Source of the DNA: Paenibacillus ihumii
GTDB lineage: Bacteria; Bacillota; Bacilli; Paenibacillales; Paenibacillaceae
Direction of reading: 5' to 3'
Assembly: GCF_001403875.1 (NCBI RefSeq)
Contig: NZ_LN884299.1
Location: 2,480,117-2,544,116 of the forward strand
Length of the DNA stretch: 64,000 nt
The translations under genes and the position numbers were made by a program. The notes under the pieces were generated by a model. The model worked only from the letters and a program-made list of their open reading frames with translations, ran no database searches and was not told the origin of the DNA. Below, one piece after another: positions 24,749 through 33,119 of this stretch (the first letter of the stretch is position 1; every line of letters starts with the position of its first letter).

Positions 24749-26797
24749 TTATATTTTTATGATGTAGGGCTTGACTTCATTCCCGGCTAAGCCGCCGCTG
24801 CGCACGACAAGCACCTCCCCGCTAAGGTGATGCGCTCCAAACCTGTAGCTCCGCGGACCTTGGTGGGAGAAGACAAGCTCCTCCTTTCCGCTTACCCGCT
24901 GGACCGACAACGCTGTAACTAAATGAGAGGGCACCGGGTTGCCATAGCTGTCCAGCACCTCCAGCTCCTGCAGAATCGGCAGCTTCGCCTGCGGATCCAC
25001 ACTAGGATAGAGCAGGGTTATGAATTTGGTAAAGCCGCTCCCCTTCTGAACGAAGGAGGCTTTATGCGCGGGGGTCTTCTCGTTGTAGTTGCGGGACACC
25101 CAGCTGGTACCCAGCTCGGTCCGAACAGGAACGAACGGAATGATCCAAAGAGCGGGACCGTGCTCGGAAGCAGCCGCATGAAGGATGCCCCCCTCCTGAA
25201 TCGACGGCGTCAGCCCCTCCGCGAAATGAAAAGGGAGATGATATTCATGCTCAGCATGGGAACGGCAGGTATCGACCATGATCCAATAATCCGGCTTAAC
25301 AAACAGCACTTGCCTGAACACATGAACCGGCTGTTCCAATCGCCAATAGCCATCATGCCCGGCCTGCACGTAATCGAAATCGGGACCGCTGCTCCAGTAA
25401 CGGTCAACCGGCCTGGCCACGTTCGCCCATCTCCAGGAGCTGACAAAGGTGGAGATCGTCTCCCCGTCGACCGACAGCGTATTATGCTGCAGCGATTCCA
25501 TGAAATATTTTCTGTCCTCCGTCTCCATGTACGTAAATCGGCCCGGATCGGTCAGGAACTCGCGGCCGTGGGCAAACAAGCTGATATGCAGAAGATCGTC
25601 ATGCCCATGAGCCCGGATAACATCCATATGACCACCGTCAAAAACAAGATATTGCGCCTGACGGCTCCAATCACTGCGCATAAAGGCATAGCCGCTGTCG
25701 TTCAGCATGATCGAGGTGAAGCTTGGCTCTTGCACCGGCAGCTGCCTGTAACGATCATAGCCCCGTTCTCCAAAGAACCAGATTCCTTCATAATCCAGCC
25801 TCTCATAGGCCATCCGTTTCAAATCGCCGCGTCCGAATAGCACGGCCCCCCGGCAGAGCACGTCCCGCATATCCGTCCCGTCGCTGTCGCCGAGCATCGG
25901 CTGATGGCCATCAGGCTGAATGAAGGCCAGCGAAGCGGAATACATTCGATTCAGCGTTTCCTCCAGCACCGCCGGCATCTCGATGCCATTCAGCTTGCCC
26001 AGCCAAACCGATTCGAACAGACAGTGGAGCACCTCATGATGGTACATCGTGCACTGCTCGTTCTGAAGGCCGTCGGAATATACTTGAAGCCTGCACATTT
26101 CGGCCAGGCGCTGCAGCGCCGTATCAAGCCATTCCGCAGACTCCTCATGTTCAGGGAACATCAGCGCCAGCTGAAACAAGCCGTTCGTCTCCAGAAATCC
26201 CCAATTGCTCTGGCGATCATGAGGAACGTAGGCCAAGTTCAGATACATGCCATGCCGCCGGACCGCTTCTCGAAACAGCTTCTCCTCCGGCTCTCCCCAT
26301 AAAGAGCAGCCGCGAACGCAATAGTATCCTTTAAGCCAATGCGTAATCCTTATGCCGCTGTCCAGCTTGCGCCATGTATCCTTAACGTTATACGCCCGAT
26401 CCGCCGCAGACAGCACTTCTTCTTCCGTCAATGGATTTTGCCGGATCCAATCTTTAAGCAGCCGGATATACCCTTCGGCATACTGTTTCTTGCCGGTCAG
26501 CCAGTAGGCCTGCCCAAGCTCGCCCATATACCGGGCTCGATTGAGCATGACCAGCCATTCCAAGTCCTCGTTATGCCGATAATACCAGTCGATGCCCTCC
26601 GGAAACGCCACCTCCTCTTCACAGCGCTCCATATCCCAGCGATGAGTGAAAATAAAGGTATTTCTGCAGGCCAATTCCGCCCGGTGCAAGACCTCTTTCA
26701 CTTCTTCCGGCCAGTGCTTGCGGCAGGCATCCACGATGAAGGGCTGATCATCCTCTGACCAGTAAAAGCGCCGAACCGGCTGCAAATCTTCACGCAT
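24749..26797 (-). CDS. Heparinase II/III family polysaccharide lyase, cytoplasmic
   Basis: This 682-residue protein has the heparinase II/III layout: an N-terminal alpha/alpha toroid (about 1-360; ARYMGELGQAYWLTGKKQYA, SNWGFLETNGLFQLALMFPE, QCTMYHHEVLHCLFES) and a C-terminal beta-sandwich (about 370-660; SIMLNDSGYAFMRSDW, FDGGHMDVIRAHGHDDLLHI, FMESLQHNTLSVDGE). Candidate catalytic His and Tyr residues lie in these segments. Family members cleave uronic-acid glycans by beta-elimination. There is no signal peptide, so it should act on oligosaccharides after import. Its start overlaps the end of the serine dehydratase alpha gene. The exact glycan is unknown. Confidence 0.85.
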   Translation of the reverse strand: MREDLQPVRRFYWSEDDQPFIVDACRKHWPEEVKEVLHRAELACRNTFIFTHRWDMERCEEEVAFPEGIDWYYRHNEDLEWLVMLNRARYMGELGQAYWLTGKKQYAEGYIRLLKDWIRQNPLTEEEVLSAADRAYNVKDTWRKLDSGIRITHWLKGYYCVRGCSLWGEPEEKLFREAVRRHGMYLNLAYVPHDRQSNWGFLETNGLFQLALMFPEHEESAEWLDTALQRLAEMCRLQVYSDGLQNEQCTMYHHEVLHCLFESVWLGKLNGIEMPAVLEETLNRMYSASLAFIQPDGHQPMLGDSDGTDMRDVLCRGAVLFGRGDLKRMAYERLDYEGIWFFGERGYDRYRQLPVQEPSFTSIMLNDSGYAFMRSDWSRQAQYLVFDGGHMDVIRAHGHDDLLHISLFAHGREFLTDPGRFTYMETEDRKYFMESLQHNTLSVDGETISTFVSSWRWANVARPVDRYWSSGPDFDYVQAGHDGYWRLEQPVHVFRQVLFVKPDYWIMVDTCRSHAEHEYHLPFHFAEGLTPSIQEGGILHAAASEHGPALWIIPFVPVRTELGTSWVSRNYNEKTPAHKASFVQKGSGFTKFITLLYPSVDPQAKLPILQELEVLDSYGNPVPSHLVTALSVQRVSGKEELVFSHQGPRSYRFGAHHLSGEVLVVRSGGLAGNEVKPYIIKI

Positions 26798-27704
26798 TCT
26801 CTATATCCCCCTCCCCTGTTGTGCCTTGGTTTGAACCGAACAATCGGCGCCGATGCCTCTCGCCTGTCGGGGTCGCGGCAAGCCCGCCGAGGGCCGTCTC
26901 TTTCAGCGTACCCGGCATCGCCTGGCCAATGCGGTACATGGCGCCGATCACTTCATCCGCTGGAATGACGCTTTCGATCCCCGCAAGGGCCAAATCTGCC
27001 GCGACGATCGCGTTGGCTGCCCCCATCGCGTTCCGCATGACGCAGGGCACCTCCACGAGTCCGGCGACAGGGTCGCAGACCAGGCCCAGCGTATTCTTCA
27101 GCGCGATAGCAGCGGCATGAGCGGACTGGCTTGGCGTGCCCCCGGCCATTTCCACGATCGCCCCCGCAGCCATAGCCGATGCGGAGCCTACTTCAGCCTG
27201 GCAGCCTCCCGCAGCGCCGGAAATGAAGGATCGATTAGCGATGACATAGCCGATGGCTCCCGACGTGAACAGGAAGCGCACCATCGCCTCCCGGTCCGCC
27301 CCGATATCACCGGCCAGGCCAAAGAGACAGCCGGGAATCACTCCGCTCGCGCCTGCGGTCGGGGTGGCCACGATTGTGCCCATCGCCGCATTGACCTCAT
27401 TCGTGGCAATCGCCCGGCTGACCGCCTGAAGCATCCTGGCCCCCGCCAGGGTACGACCCTGCTGCAGGTAGCCTTCGAGCTTGCGAGCATCCCCGCCGGT
27501 CAATCCGCTCCGTGATTTAACCTCCTCCGTCAGCCCCCGCAGCACGGCCTGCTCCATCGTGTCCAAATGCTGCTGCATCTTCTGGATGATCTGCTCCTTC
27601 GGCACTTCCGTGGCGTTCTCTTCCTCCTCGATCATGATGTCGGATATCGCTTTGCCCTGGGTCTCTGCCAGCCGTACCAGTTCCTCTATCGTGCTAAACC
27701 TCAT
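26790..27704 (-). CDS. sdaAA: L-serine dehydratase, iron-sulfur dependent, alpha subunit
   Basis: This 304-residue alpha subunit of the two-protein L-serine ammonia-lyase turns L-serine into pyruvate and ammonia using a [4Fe-4S] cluster. Conserved Cys positions are in GAAGGCQAEVGSASAMAAG, LVCDPVAGLVEVPCVMRNA and SGVIPGCLFG. The start at 27704 follows GGGAGG. It lies 31 bases after the beta subunit gene and overlaps the lyase gene. A serine dehydratase inside a sugar-lyase cluster is unusual; it may instead act on a related 3-hydroxy amino acid. Confidence 0.92.
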   Translation of the reverse strand: MRFSTIEELVRLAETQGKAISDIMIEEEENATEVPKEQIIQKMQQHLDTMEQAVLRGLTEEVKSRSGLTGGDARKLEGYLQQGRTLAGARMLQAVSRAIATNEVNAAMGTIVATPTAGASGVIPGCLFGLAGDIGADREAMVRFLFTSGAIGYVIANRSFISGAAGGCQAEVGSASAMAAGAIVEMAGGTPSQSAHAAAIALKNTLGLVCDPVAGLVEVPCVMRNAMGAANAIVAADLALAGIESVIPADEVIGAMYRIGQAMPGTLKETALGGLAATPTGERHRRRLFGSNQGTTGEGDIENA

Positions 27705-27735
27705 CGTGCTGAACCTCCCTTTCTTTGCCTGCTCC

Positions 27736-28401
27736 TCACAAAGGCGGCAGGATTCGAACCTGCCCGACATCAGCAATGCCCGCGATCCTGGACCCTAAGG
27801 AATCGGCGATCGCTTCGTCCGTCTCGATGATCAGGAGAGCATCCTGGCCCTTCGCTTTGCGGGACATCCCCATTTTGGCGATATTGATTCGCTGATCCGC
27901 CAGTACGCTGGCTACGGAGGCGATCATGCCGAAATGATCCTTATGGAACACTAGCGCCGTCCAGGCATCCCCCGACAGATTCATCGCAAAGCCGTCCGCT
28001 TCCAGCATGGCGATTTTGCCCCCGCCGACGGAGATCCCCTTCACCCTCATTGTTCCTGCTCTGTCCTGCAGGGTGATCCAAGCCGTGTTGGGATGCTCTC
28101 CTGGCGGGTCTACGGTCGAAATCCTGATTTTCAGACCGATATCCTCCGCAATTTTGAGGGCATCCTTGATCCGAGGATCATGGGTATCAAAATTCATCAG
28201 CCCGCCGGTAATAGCCACATCGGTACCATGCCCCTGATACGTATTCGCAAACGAGCCGCAAAATTCAATATCGACCTCATGCGGAATGCGTCCAAATAAA
28301 CGCCTGGCCATCCGGCCAATTCGCGCTGCACCCGCCGTATGCGAGCTGGACGGCCCAATCATCGCCGGGCCGATAATGTCGAAGACCGAGCGGTATTTCA
28401 T
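27736..28401 (-). CDS. sdaAB: L-serine dehydratase, iron-sulfur dependent, beta subunit
   Basis: This 221-residue beta subunit has the family start KYRSVFDIIGPAMIGPSSSH, the GHGTDVAITGG segment, and a C-terminal ACT domain (about 150-220; MIASVASVLADQRINIAKM) that usually senses serine. Its ATG overlaps the stop of the DapA-like gene by ATGA, so the two are translated together. It forms the enzyme with the alpha subunit encoded next. Confidence 0.92.
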   Translation of the reverse strand: MKYRSVFDIIGPAMIGPSSSHTAGAARIGRMARRLFGRIPHEVDIEFCGSFANTYQGHGTDVAITGGLMNFDTHDPRIKDALKIAEDIGLKIRISTVDPPGEHPNTAWITLQDRAGTMRVKGISVGGGKIAMLEADGFAMNLSGDAWTALVFHKDHFGMIASVASVLADQRINIAKMGMSRKAKGQDALLIIETDEAIADSLGSRIAGIADVGQVRILPPL

Positions 28402-29471
28402 AACGATCCCAGCCACTTTGCCAAATGGGCTCGCACGAATTCATCATCATTCAGATGGGGATAAGCGCGATAGACGCGATCTATCTCGTCCATTTGCCCC
28501 GGAGACAGCTCCTCCTCCGGGTTCAGGCACCAGCGGCCCTCGAGAAGGCCTTGACGGCGAAGCACCTCGTGTATGCCCGGAATGCAGCCATGAAATCCAT
28601 GCCCCGGATCAAAGAAAGCGGCATTCGCATCGCTGATCTCCACCCCCCGCGTCAGCAGCTCTCCAGGTATGCCGTCTCCGCTTTCGCGCAAATCGATGAT
28701 CTGCGACATCAGCTCAACGGCTTTGCGCGTCCATACGGCCCAATGCCCAAGCAGGCCGCCGACAATCCGCTTCTGTACTTTTACGCCGTTCACCGTAAAC
28801 CGGTAGGTCGTCAGCAGATCAGCTACAATATTGTCATCGTTGCCCGTATATAAAGCGATGGACTCGCGCCGGCTGGATTCGCAGACGGCCCTGGCGACGT
28901 CCAGTGTCTGATAGCGGTTGAACGGTGCCATTTTTATCGCTTCAACCCCGGGAATTTCCGCCATTTCCCGCCAGAATCCGTAGCTCAGCCGCTGTCCGCC
29001 CACAGCCGGCTGCAGGTAAAATCCGAAGACGGGAATGACGCCCGCGATGGCCTCCACTCGCTGCAGAAGCTCGGACTCGGTCCACGATTCAAGTCCGCCG
29101 GTACTCACTAGGCCCAAATCAAACCCCAGCTTCGCTGCCAATTCCGCTTCCCGCAGTGCCTGATCCGTCGGACCACAGATGCCTGCGATTTTAATGAACG
29201 TCCGCTCCAGCCCCGCTGCCTCGACCTCTTCCGCTGCCATTCTCAGAACCGGTTCATACAGGCCAATGCCTGGATCGCGAATCTCAAATTGGGTCGTATG
29301 CACCCCGACTGCGATGCCGCCTGCCCCGGAATCGATATAGTACCTGGACAAAGCCCGCTGCCTGCGCTCATCCAGCCGCCTGAACGAATCCAGAGCCAGC
29401 GGATGGGCAGGGATAACAGTGCCTCGCTGCAATAGAGCCTTAGTGTCCGGTTTCAACTGGGGAGCTGCCAT
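28398..29471 (-). CDS. DapA-family aldolase/lyase (cluster copy 2)
   Basis: This 357-residue barrel protein of the dihydrodipicolinate synthase superfamily has the Schiff-base Lys in VEAIKMAPFNRY and strands such as GAGGIAVGVHTTQFEI and LYTGNDDNIVADLL. It differs strongly from copy 1 at 15790 and is longer at the C-terminus. Its start codon shares a base with the stop of the epimerase gene, and its stop overlaps sdaAB. It probably performs a retro-aldol or dehydration step on a keto acid in the pathway; the substrate is not known. Confidence 0.8.
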   Translation of the reverse strand: MAAPQLKPDTKALLQRGTVIPAHPLALDSFRRLDERRQRALSRYYIDSGAGGIAVGVHTTQFEIRDPGIGLYEPVLRMAAEEVEAAGLERTFIKIAGICGPTDQALREAELAAKLGFDLGLVSTGGLESWTESELLQRVEAIAGVIPVFGFYLQPAVGGQRLSYGFWREMAEIPGVEAIKMAPFNRYQTLDVARAVCESSRRESIALYTGNDDNIVADLLTTYRFTVNGVKVQKRIVGGLLGHWAVWTRKAVELMSQIIDLRESGDGIPGELLTRGVEISDANAAFFDPGHGFHGCIPGIHEVLRRQGLLEGRWCLNPEEELSPGQMDEIDRVYRAYPHLNDDEFVRAHLAKWLGSL

Positions 29472-30490
29472 TAGAATGCACCCGCCCGTTCCTGGAAATG
29501 GGTCGGTTTGTTCAATGTGTCTCCCCCGGCTTCAACCCAGGCGGCGGTCCATTCCATCATCTGCCGCAGCGTGACGCGGGGATAGCCGAATACACGATGA
29601 GAATGGGAGGCATTGTTCAGCAATGCTGTCGGCTGCTCCGTTCCTGTAAGGCTTGGGGCAACCCCGAACATTTCACCAAACCGCTCCGCCAGCCAGCGTA
29701 CGGATACGGTTTCCGGTCCGGTTATATTGAGCGTCACTGGTGGAGAGTCACAGAGAAGGAGCGAGCGTATGGCCATTTCATTGGCATCCCCTTGCCAAAT
29801 GACATTGACCTGGCCCATGCTCAATTCAATTGGCGTTCCCTCCTTGACCGCCTTAGCAATCTCCAACAAAATGCCATAACGTAAATCGATAGCGTAATTC
29901 AAGCGAAAATTGACGAGCGGAGTGCCGTTCTTCCGGGAGAAGTATTCAAACACTCTTTCCCGGCCGAGACAGGATTGCGCATATTCGCCTACCGGAGCAG
30001 GAGGGGTCTCCTCGGAGGCGCCGCCCGATCCGATTTCTGTCAGCGGATAAATATTGCCCGAAGAGAAAGCAACAATACGCGATTGTGGAAACTTCTCCGC
30101 CACCCGTCCCGGCAAATAGGCATTCATCGCCCAAGTAAAATACTCCCGTCCGGTCGTCCCAAACTTGTTCCCGGCCATGTAAATGACATTGCGCGCCTCG
30201 GGCAGCCTCGCAAGCGACGCCTCATCCAGCAAGTCAGCAGCAATCGTCGCAATCCCTGCCGACTCCAGCTCATTCTGCAAATGGCCTGAGGAGAATCTTG
30301 ACACTCCGGTAATTTTCGTCTTGAGGCCCGCAGCCTCGACCCCTCTCTTCAGGAGCTTGGCCAGACTCGGCCCCATCTTTCCGCCCACGCCGAGGATGAG
30401 AATATCACCATCCAGCTTGGACAAATCCTCTATTAAGCGGTCGGAAGGCTCGCTTAACTTGTTCTCCAGTTCGCTAATCGTTCTCAACAT
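29471..30490 (-). CDS. NAD-dependent epimerase/dehydratase family protein
   Basis: This 339-residue extended SDR has a Rossmann motif ILGVGGKMGPSLAKLL (a variant of GxxGxxG), the Ser of AFSSGNIYP and an apparent change of the catalytic Tyr motif to EYAQSCLGRER in place of YxxxK, so the active site may be altered. There are about 30 extra residues before the fold. The start at 30490 follows GAGGTGAG. It is the first gene of the cluster, behind a promoter with a near-consensus cre. It may oxidise or epimerise a sugar acid; the altered YxxxK makes that uncertain. Confidence 0.78.
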   Translation of the reverse strand: MLRTISELENKLSEPSDRLIEDLSKLDGDILILGVGGKMGPSLAKLLKRGVEAAGLKTKITGVSRFSSGHLQNELESAGIATIAADLLDEASLARLPEARNVIYMAGNKFGTTGREYFTWAMNAYLPGRVAEKFPQSRIVAFSSGNIYPLTEIGSGGASEETPPAPVGEYAQSCLGRERVFEYFSRKNGTPLVNFRLNYAIDLRYGILLEIAKAVKEGTPIELSMGQVNVIWQGDANEMAIRSLLLCDSPPVTLNITGPETVSVRWLAERFGEMFGVAPSLTGTEQPTALLNNASHSHRVFGYPRVTLRQMMEWTAAWVEAGGDTLNKPTHFQERAGAF

Positions 30491-30562
30491 TCTCACCTCT
30501 TCAAATCATATGATCCCATGGAAGTTAATACCTCCCGTTGACTTCATTCTAGGAGCGGCAAT

Positions 30563-30605
30563 ATTATAAGACAACGTCTTTAAATCGACCTTAAAAGCGC
30601 TTACA
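30563..30605 (-). promoter_or_regulatory. Promoter with near-consensus cre site for the catabolic cluster
   Basis: On the minus strand TATAAT (30563-30568) lies 73 bases before the first ATG of the cluster. Just upstream, TGTAAGCGCTTTTA (30592-30605) matches 13 of 14 positions of the cre consensus TGWAARCGYTWNCW and would abut the -35 region, where CcpA binding blocks RNA polymerase. The -35 hexamer itself is poor. Confidence 0.72.
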
Positions 30606-30616
30606 CAGATGACAAA

Positions 30617-30645
30617 ATAAAAACAGCCGGGGATCTTCCCCGGCT
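30617..30645 (-). terminator. Intrinsic terminator of the dacA-sigma factor operon
   Basis: AGCCGGGGA (30625-30633) pairs with TCCCCGGCT (30637-30645) and is followed on the minus strand by GTTTTTATTTT. It separates the sigma factor operon from the catabolic cluster. Confidence 0.92.
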
Positions 30646-30687
30646 TTGTCTGATGCCATACAGCAATTGAGCACTTATTGATTAAGG

Positions 30688-31188
30688 TCAAGCAGTGACT
30701 GTAGCCTTCGGCACACTGCGCAGCCTTTGTCTCGCACGATATAAGGTGATTTTGAATTTGGACAGCGAAATGTCCATCAAATTCGCCGCTTCCTGATAAG
30801 AGAAACCATGGATATCATACAGCAGCACAGCCTGCTGCTGGTTTAGAGACAGCAGGGACAATTGGCTGTACAGCTCTCGGCGGATCTCCTCCCGAAGCAC
30901 GCACGCCTCCGGCGTTTCATCGGAAGCAAGTTGGTAGAAAAATTCATTCTCGTAAGAGGAGCAGCGGCTCTCCTTGCGCAGCTTATCTATGTAAGCATTA
31001 TGAGACACGCGAAACAGCCAGGGCTTCACTTTTTTCTCCGGCAACTGCTCCAAATGTCCCCATGCCCGGCAAAATGTTTCTTGTGTCAAATCCTCCGCAG
31101 TATGATGATTCCGGCATAAATAGAACAAATAGCGGTATACGTCATTCTTATATTCGCGGTAAGCTTTATCTATCGATAAGACGTTCAT
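30688..31188 (-). CDS. ECF-type RNA polymerase sigma factor
   Basis: This 166-residue protein has a sigma region 2 (about 10-75; YRYLFYLCRNHHTAEDLTQE, FCRAWGHLEQLP, PWLFRVSHNAYIDKLR) and a region 4 helix-turn-helix (about 110-158; LLYDIHGFSYQEAANLMDIS, KITLYRARQRLR). It lacks the extra domain of larger ECF groups. GGGGAGAA precedes the ATG. It lies 28 bases after a D-alanyl-D-alanine carboxypeptidase gene in the same direction, and no anti-sigma gene is adjacent, so control is likely at another level. An envelope-stress role is inferred from the partner gene. Confidence 0.9.
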   Translation of the reverse strand: MNVLSIDKAYREYKNDVYRYLFYLCRNHHTAEDLTQETFCRAWGHLEQLPEKKVKPWLFRVSHNAYIDKLRKESRCSSYENEFFYQLASDETPEACVLREEIRRELYSQLSLLSLNQQQAVLLYDIHGFSYQEAANLMDISLSKFKITLYRARQRLRSVPKATVTA

Positions 31189-31216
31189 GTTATTTCTCCC
31201 CTTCGCTTCTCTCTCT

Positions 31217-32167
31217 TTAACTTTGGAATCCGTAATTCAGCAATCGGATCGAATCCGACCACACCCCGAGCTCCGTCGAATGAAGAACTACAGAGATCAA
31301 TTCTTTGTCGTTTTGGACGGCCGACCCGATCAGACAATAGCCTGCCTTCTCGGTGTAGCCGGTTTTAATGCCGTTAGCCCCTTGAAAATACCATTCATTA
31401 TCGCTTTGAATCAGTTTATTGCGGTTATGAAAGGCTGCAGCTTCTCCAGCGCCCTCCCTATAATGAACCGGCTCGCCGACGATTTCCCGAAATGCTTCAT
31501 GATTCATTGCGGCTAAAGCGATGGCGGCCATATCACGGGCCGTCGTATAGTGATCCGGATCATGAAGTCCATGCGGATTGACGAAATGGCTTTTCTTCGC
31601 GCCAAGCTCATTGGCCCGCTGATTCATCAATCCGGCAAAATATGCGATCGCTTCCTCCGGCTCCAGCTTGCGGCCCATATCTTTCTCAGCAACATAGACC
31701 GCAGCAGTTCGGGCGGCATCATTTCCTGACGGAAGCATCATGGCAGCGACTAAATCCCTGACGGACAGCTGGTCTCCTTCCTGCAAGCCCGCCGTGCTCT
31801 CATCGGCTGTGCGAAGGCGCGCCTCCCGGCCGACCGTTACAAGCTCATCCAACTGAGCTCTTTCCAGCACGACCAGCGCTGATAAAATTTTAGTTGTACT
31901 GGCCGGGTACATTTTGCTCTTGTCATTATGGGCATACAGGATTCTTCCGGTTTCCCGGTCCATGACGAGTACGGCTTTCCCTTCCATGCCGCGGAGCTCG
32001 GGAACGCTAAGCCCGCGCCATTGGGCTCTAGCATCGTTCATCAACGCGGCAGCACGCAGGTGAAGGCGCTCAAACTGCGGATGATAGCCAAGAAACAGCA
32101 ATATTACGATCACTGCCAATAGTGCAAGCCATTTTTTTCGCAAGAGCCTTAACCCCCTTCTCTTCAT
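31217..32167 (-). CDS. D-alanyl-D-alanine carboxypeptidase (S11, DacA/DacF type)
   Basis: This protein of about 316 residues has an N-terminal membrane segment (LALLAVIVILLFLGY) and the three penicillin-binding motifs in order: Ser nucleophile and Lys in YPASTTKILSAL, PSGNDAAR, and GIKTGYTEKAGYCL. It trims the terminal D-Ala from peptidoglycan stem peptides outside the membrane. It lacks the C-terminal beta domain and amphipathic helix of typical DacA, ending soon after the catalytic fold. The start is uncertain (ATG at 32167, or a TTG 11 codons later preceded by AAGGGGG). It is cotranscribed with the ECF sigma gene. Confidence 0.88.
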   Translation of the reverse strand: MKRRGLRLLRKKWLALLAVIVILLFLGYHPQFERLHLRAAALMNDARAQWRGLSVPELRGMEGKAVLVMDRETGRILYAHNDKSKMYPASTTKILSALVVLERAQLDELVTVGREARLRTADESTAGLQEGDQLSVRDLVAAMMLPSGNDAARTAAVYVAEKDMGRKLEPEEAIAYFAGLMNQRANELGAKKSHFVNPHGLHDPDHYTTARDMAAIALAAMNHEAFREIVGEPVHYREGAGEAAAFHNRNKLIQSDNEWYFQGANGIKTGYTEKAGYCLIGSAVQNDKELISVVLHSTELGVWSDSIRLLNYGFQS

Positions 32168-32343
32168 GCTCCAGTCCAACGAATCGATAGTTCTATTATC
32201 GGGCTCATAGTTTTCTTTCCGCGTAAGAAATTATTAAGAATACCTTAAGATTTTGCTGCAAAATCCTTAAACTTCCTTCCTGACGCTGATCCAGATCGGC
32301 TACGGCAATACGGCAACGTTCCTCAAACAGCGTACAATTACAA

Positions 32344-32379
32344 AAAGACGCGCCTCCCTGTACGGGATGACGCGTCTTT
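32344..32379 (-). terminator. Intrinsic terminator of the GGDEF gene
   Basis: AAAGACGCG (32344-32352) pairs with CGCGTCTTT (32371-32379), with an inner CCTCCC/GGGATG stem. On the minus strand it is followed by TTTTTG. It lies 12 bases past the stop codon. Confidence 0.88.
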
Positions 32380-32390
32380 AACAGACGGAT

Positions 32391-33062
32391 CTAAAACAGC
32401 ATTTTTTTCTTATGCTTCTTCCTAAGCGTGTACTCCAATTCCTTTAAATATTTATGCCTTTCCTCTCTGTAAAGCGAATAACGGTTTCTGCCGAGCTTCT
32501 TGGCGTGATACATTGCGAGGTCAGCTTCAGCCATCATTCGCTGCCGGTCAACCTTGCGCCCTTCACTGATGCTGATCCCGATGCTCCCGGTAACCTTGAT
32601 GTTCCGACCCTGAATTTCAAACGGCCGGCTGATTTTATCCAGGATCAGCGCCGCCAGAATCTCCACCTTGTTCGGATCACAATTTTTCATGATGAAGACG
32701 AACTCATCGCCGCCGATGCGAAAAGCCAGCTGGTTTTTATTCGTGATTTGGCGCAGGCCGATGCTGACATCATGCAGAAGCTGATCTCCCGCCTGATGGC
32801 CATACGTATCATTGATTTCTTTGAAATGATCCAGATCCAAAGACAATACAGCCAGTTGATCCTTCCCTTTATGTCGTGCCCAGAAGTTTTCGAAACCATT
32901 TCGGTTCATAAGCCCTGTGACGGCATCGGTATAAGCCAGCTTCATCAGTTCTGTTCTCTCGCGGAGCAGCGACCGCAGAACAACGGTCATCCCAACCAGC
33001 ACCGCGCTTAAAACCCCGATGATTATGATATAAATCGTTCCTGTATGTTCTGCCATACTCAT
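32391..33062 (-). CDS. Membrane-anchored GGDEF diguanylate cyclase
   Basis: This 223-residue protein has one N-terminal membrane helix (about 9-30) and a GGDEF domain (about 45-200). The active-site motif is intact, RIGGDEFVF, as are the substrate-site segments LDLDHFKEINDTYGHQAGD and AEADLAMYHAKKLGRN. The RxxD inhibitory site upstream of GGDEF is absent, so product feedback is not expected. There is no sensory domain beyond the helix. A Lys-rich C-terminal tail follows. It is divergent from nothing nearby and has its own terminator; it should make c-di-GMP. Confidence 0.9.
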   Translation of the reverse strand: MSMAEHTGTIYIIIIGVLSAVLVGMTVVLRSLLRERTELMKLAYTDAVTGLMNRNGFENFWARHKGKDQLAVLSLDLDHFKEINDTYGHQAGDQLLHDVSIGLRQITNKNQLAFRIGGDEFVFIMKNCDPNKVEILAALILDKISRPFEIQGRNIKVTGSIGISISEGRKVDRQRMMAEADLAMYHAKKLGRNRYSLYREERHKYLKELEYTLRKKHKKKMLF

Positions 33063-33119
33063 ATCACATCCTATTTCATAGAAAGAACTATAAATAGCGA
33101 AGAACCAAGGTCGGCCAGG

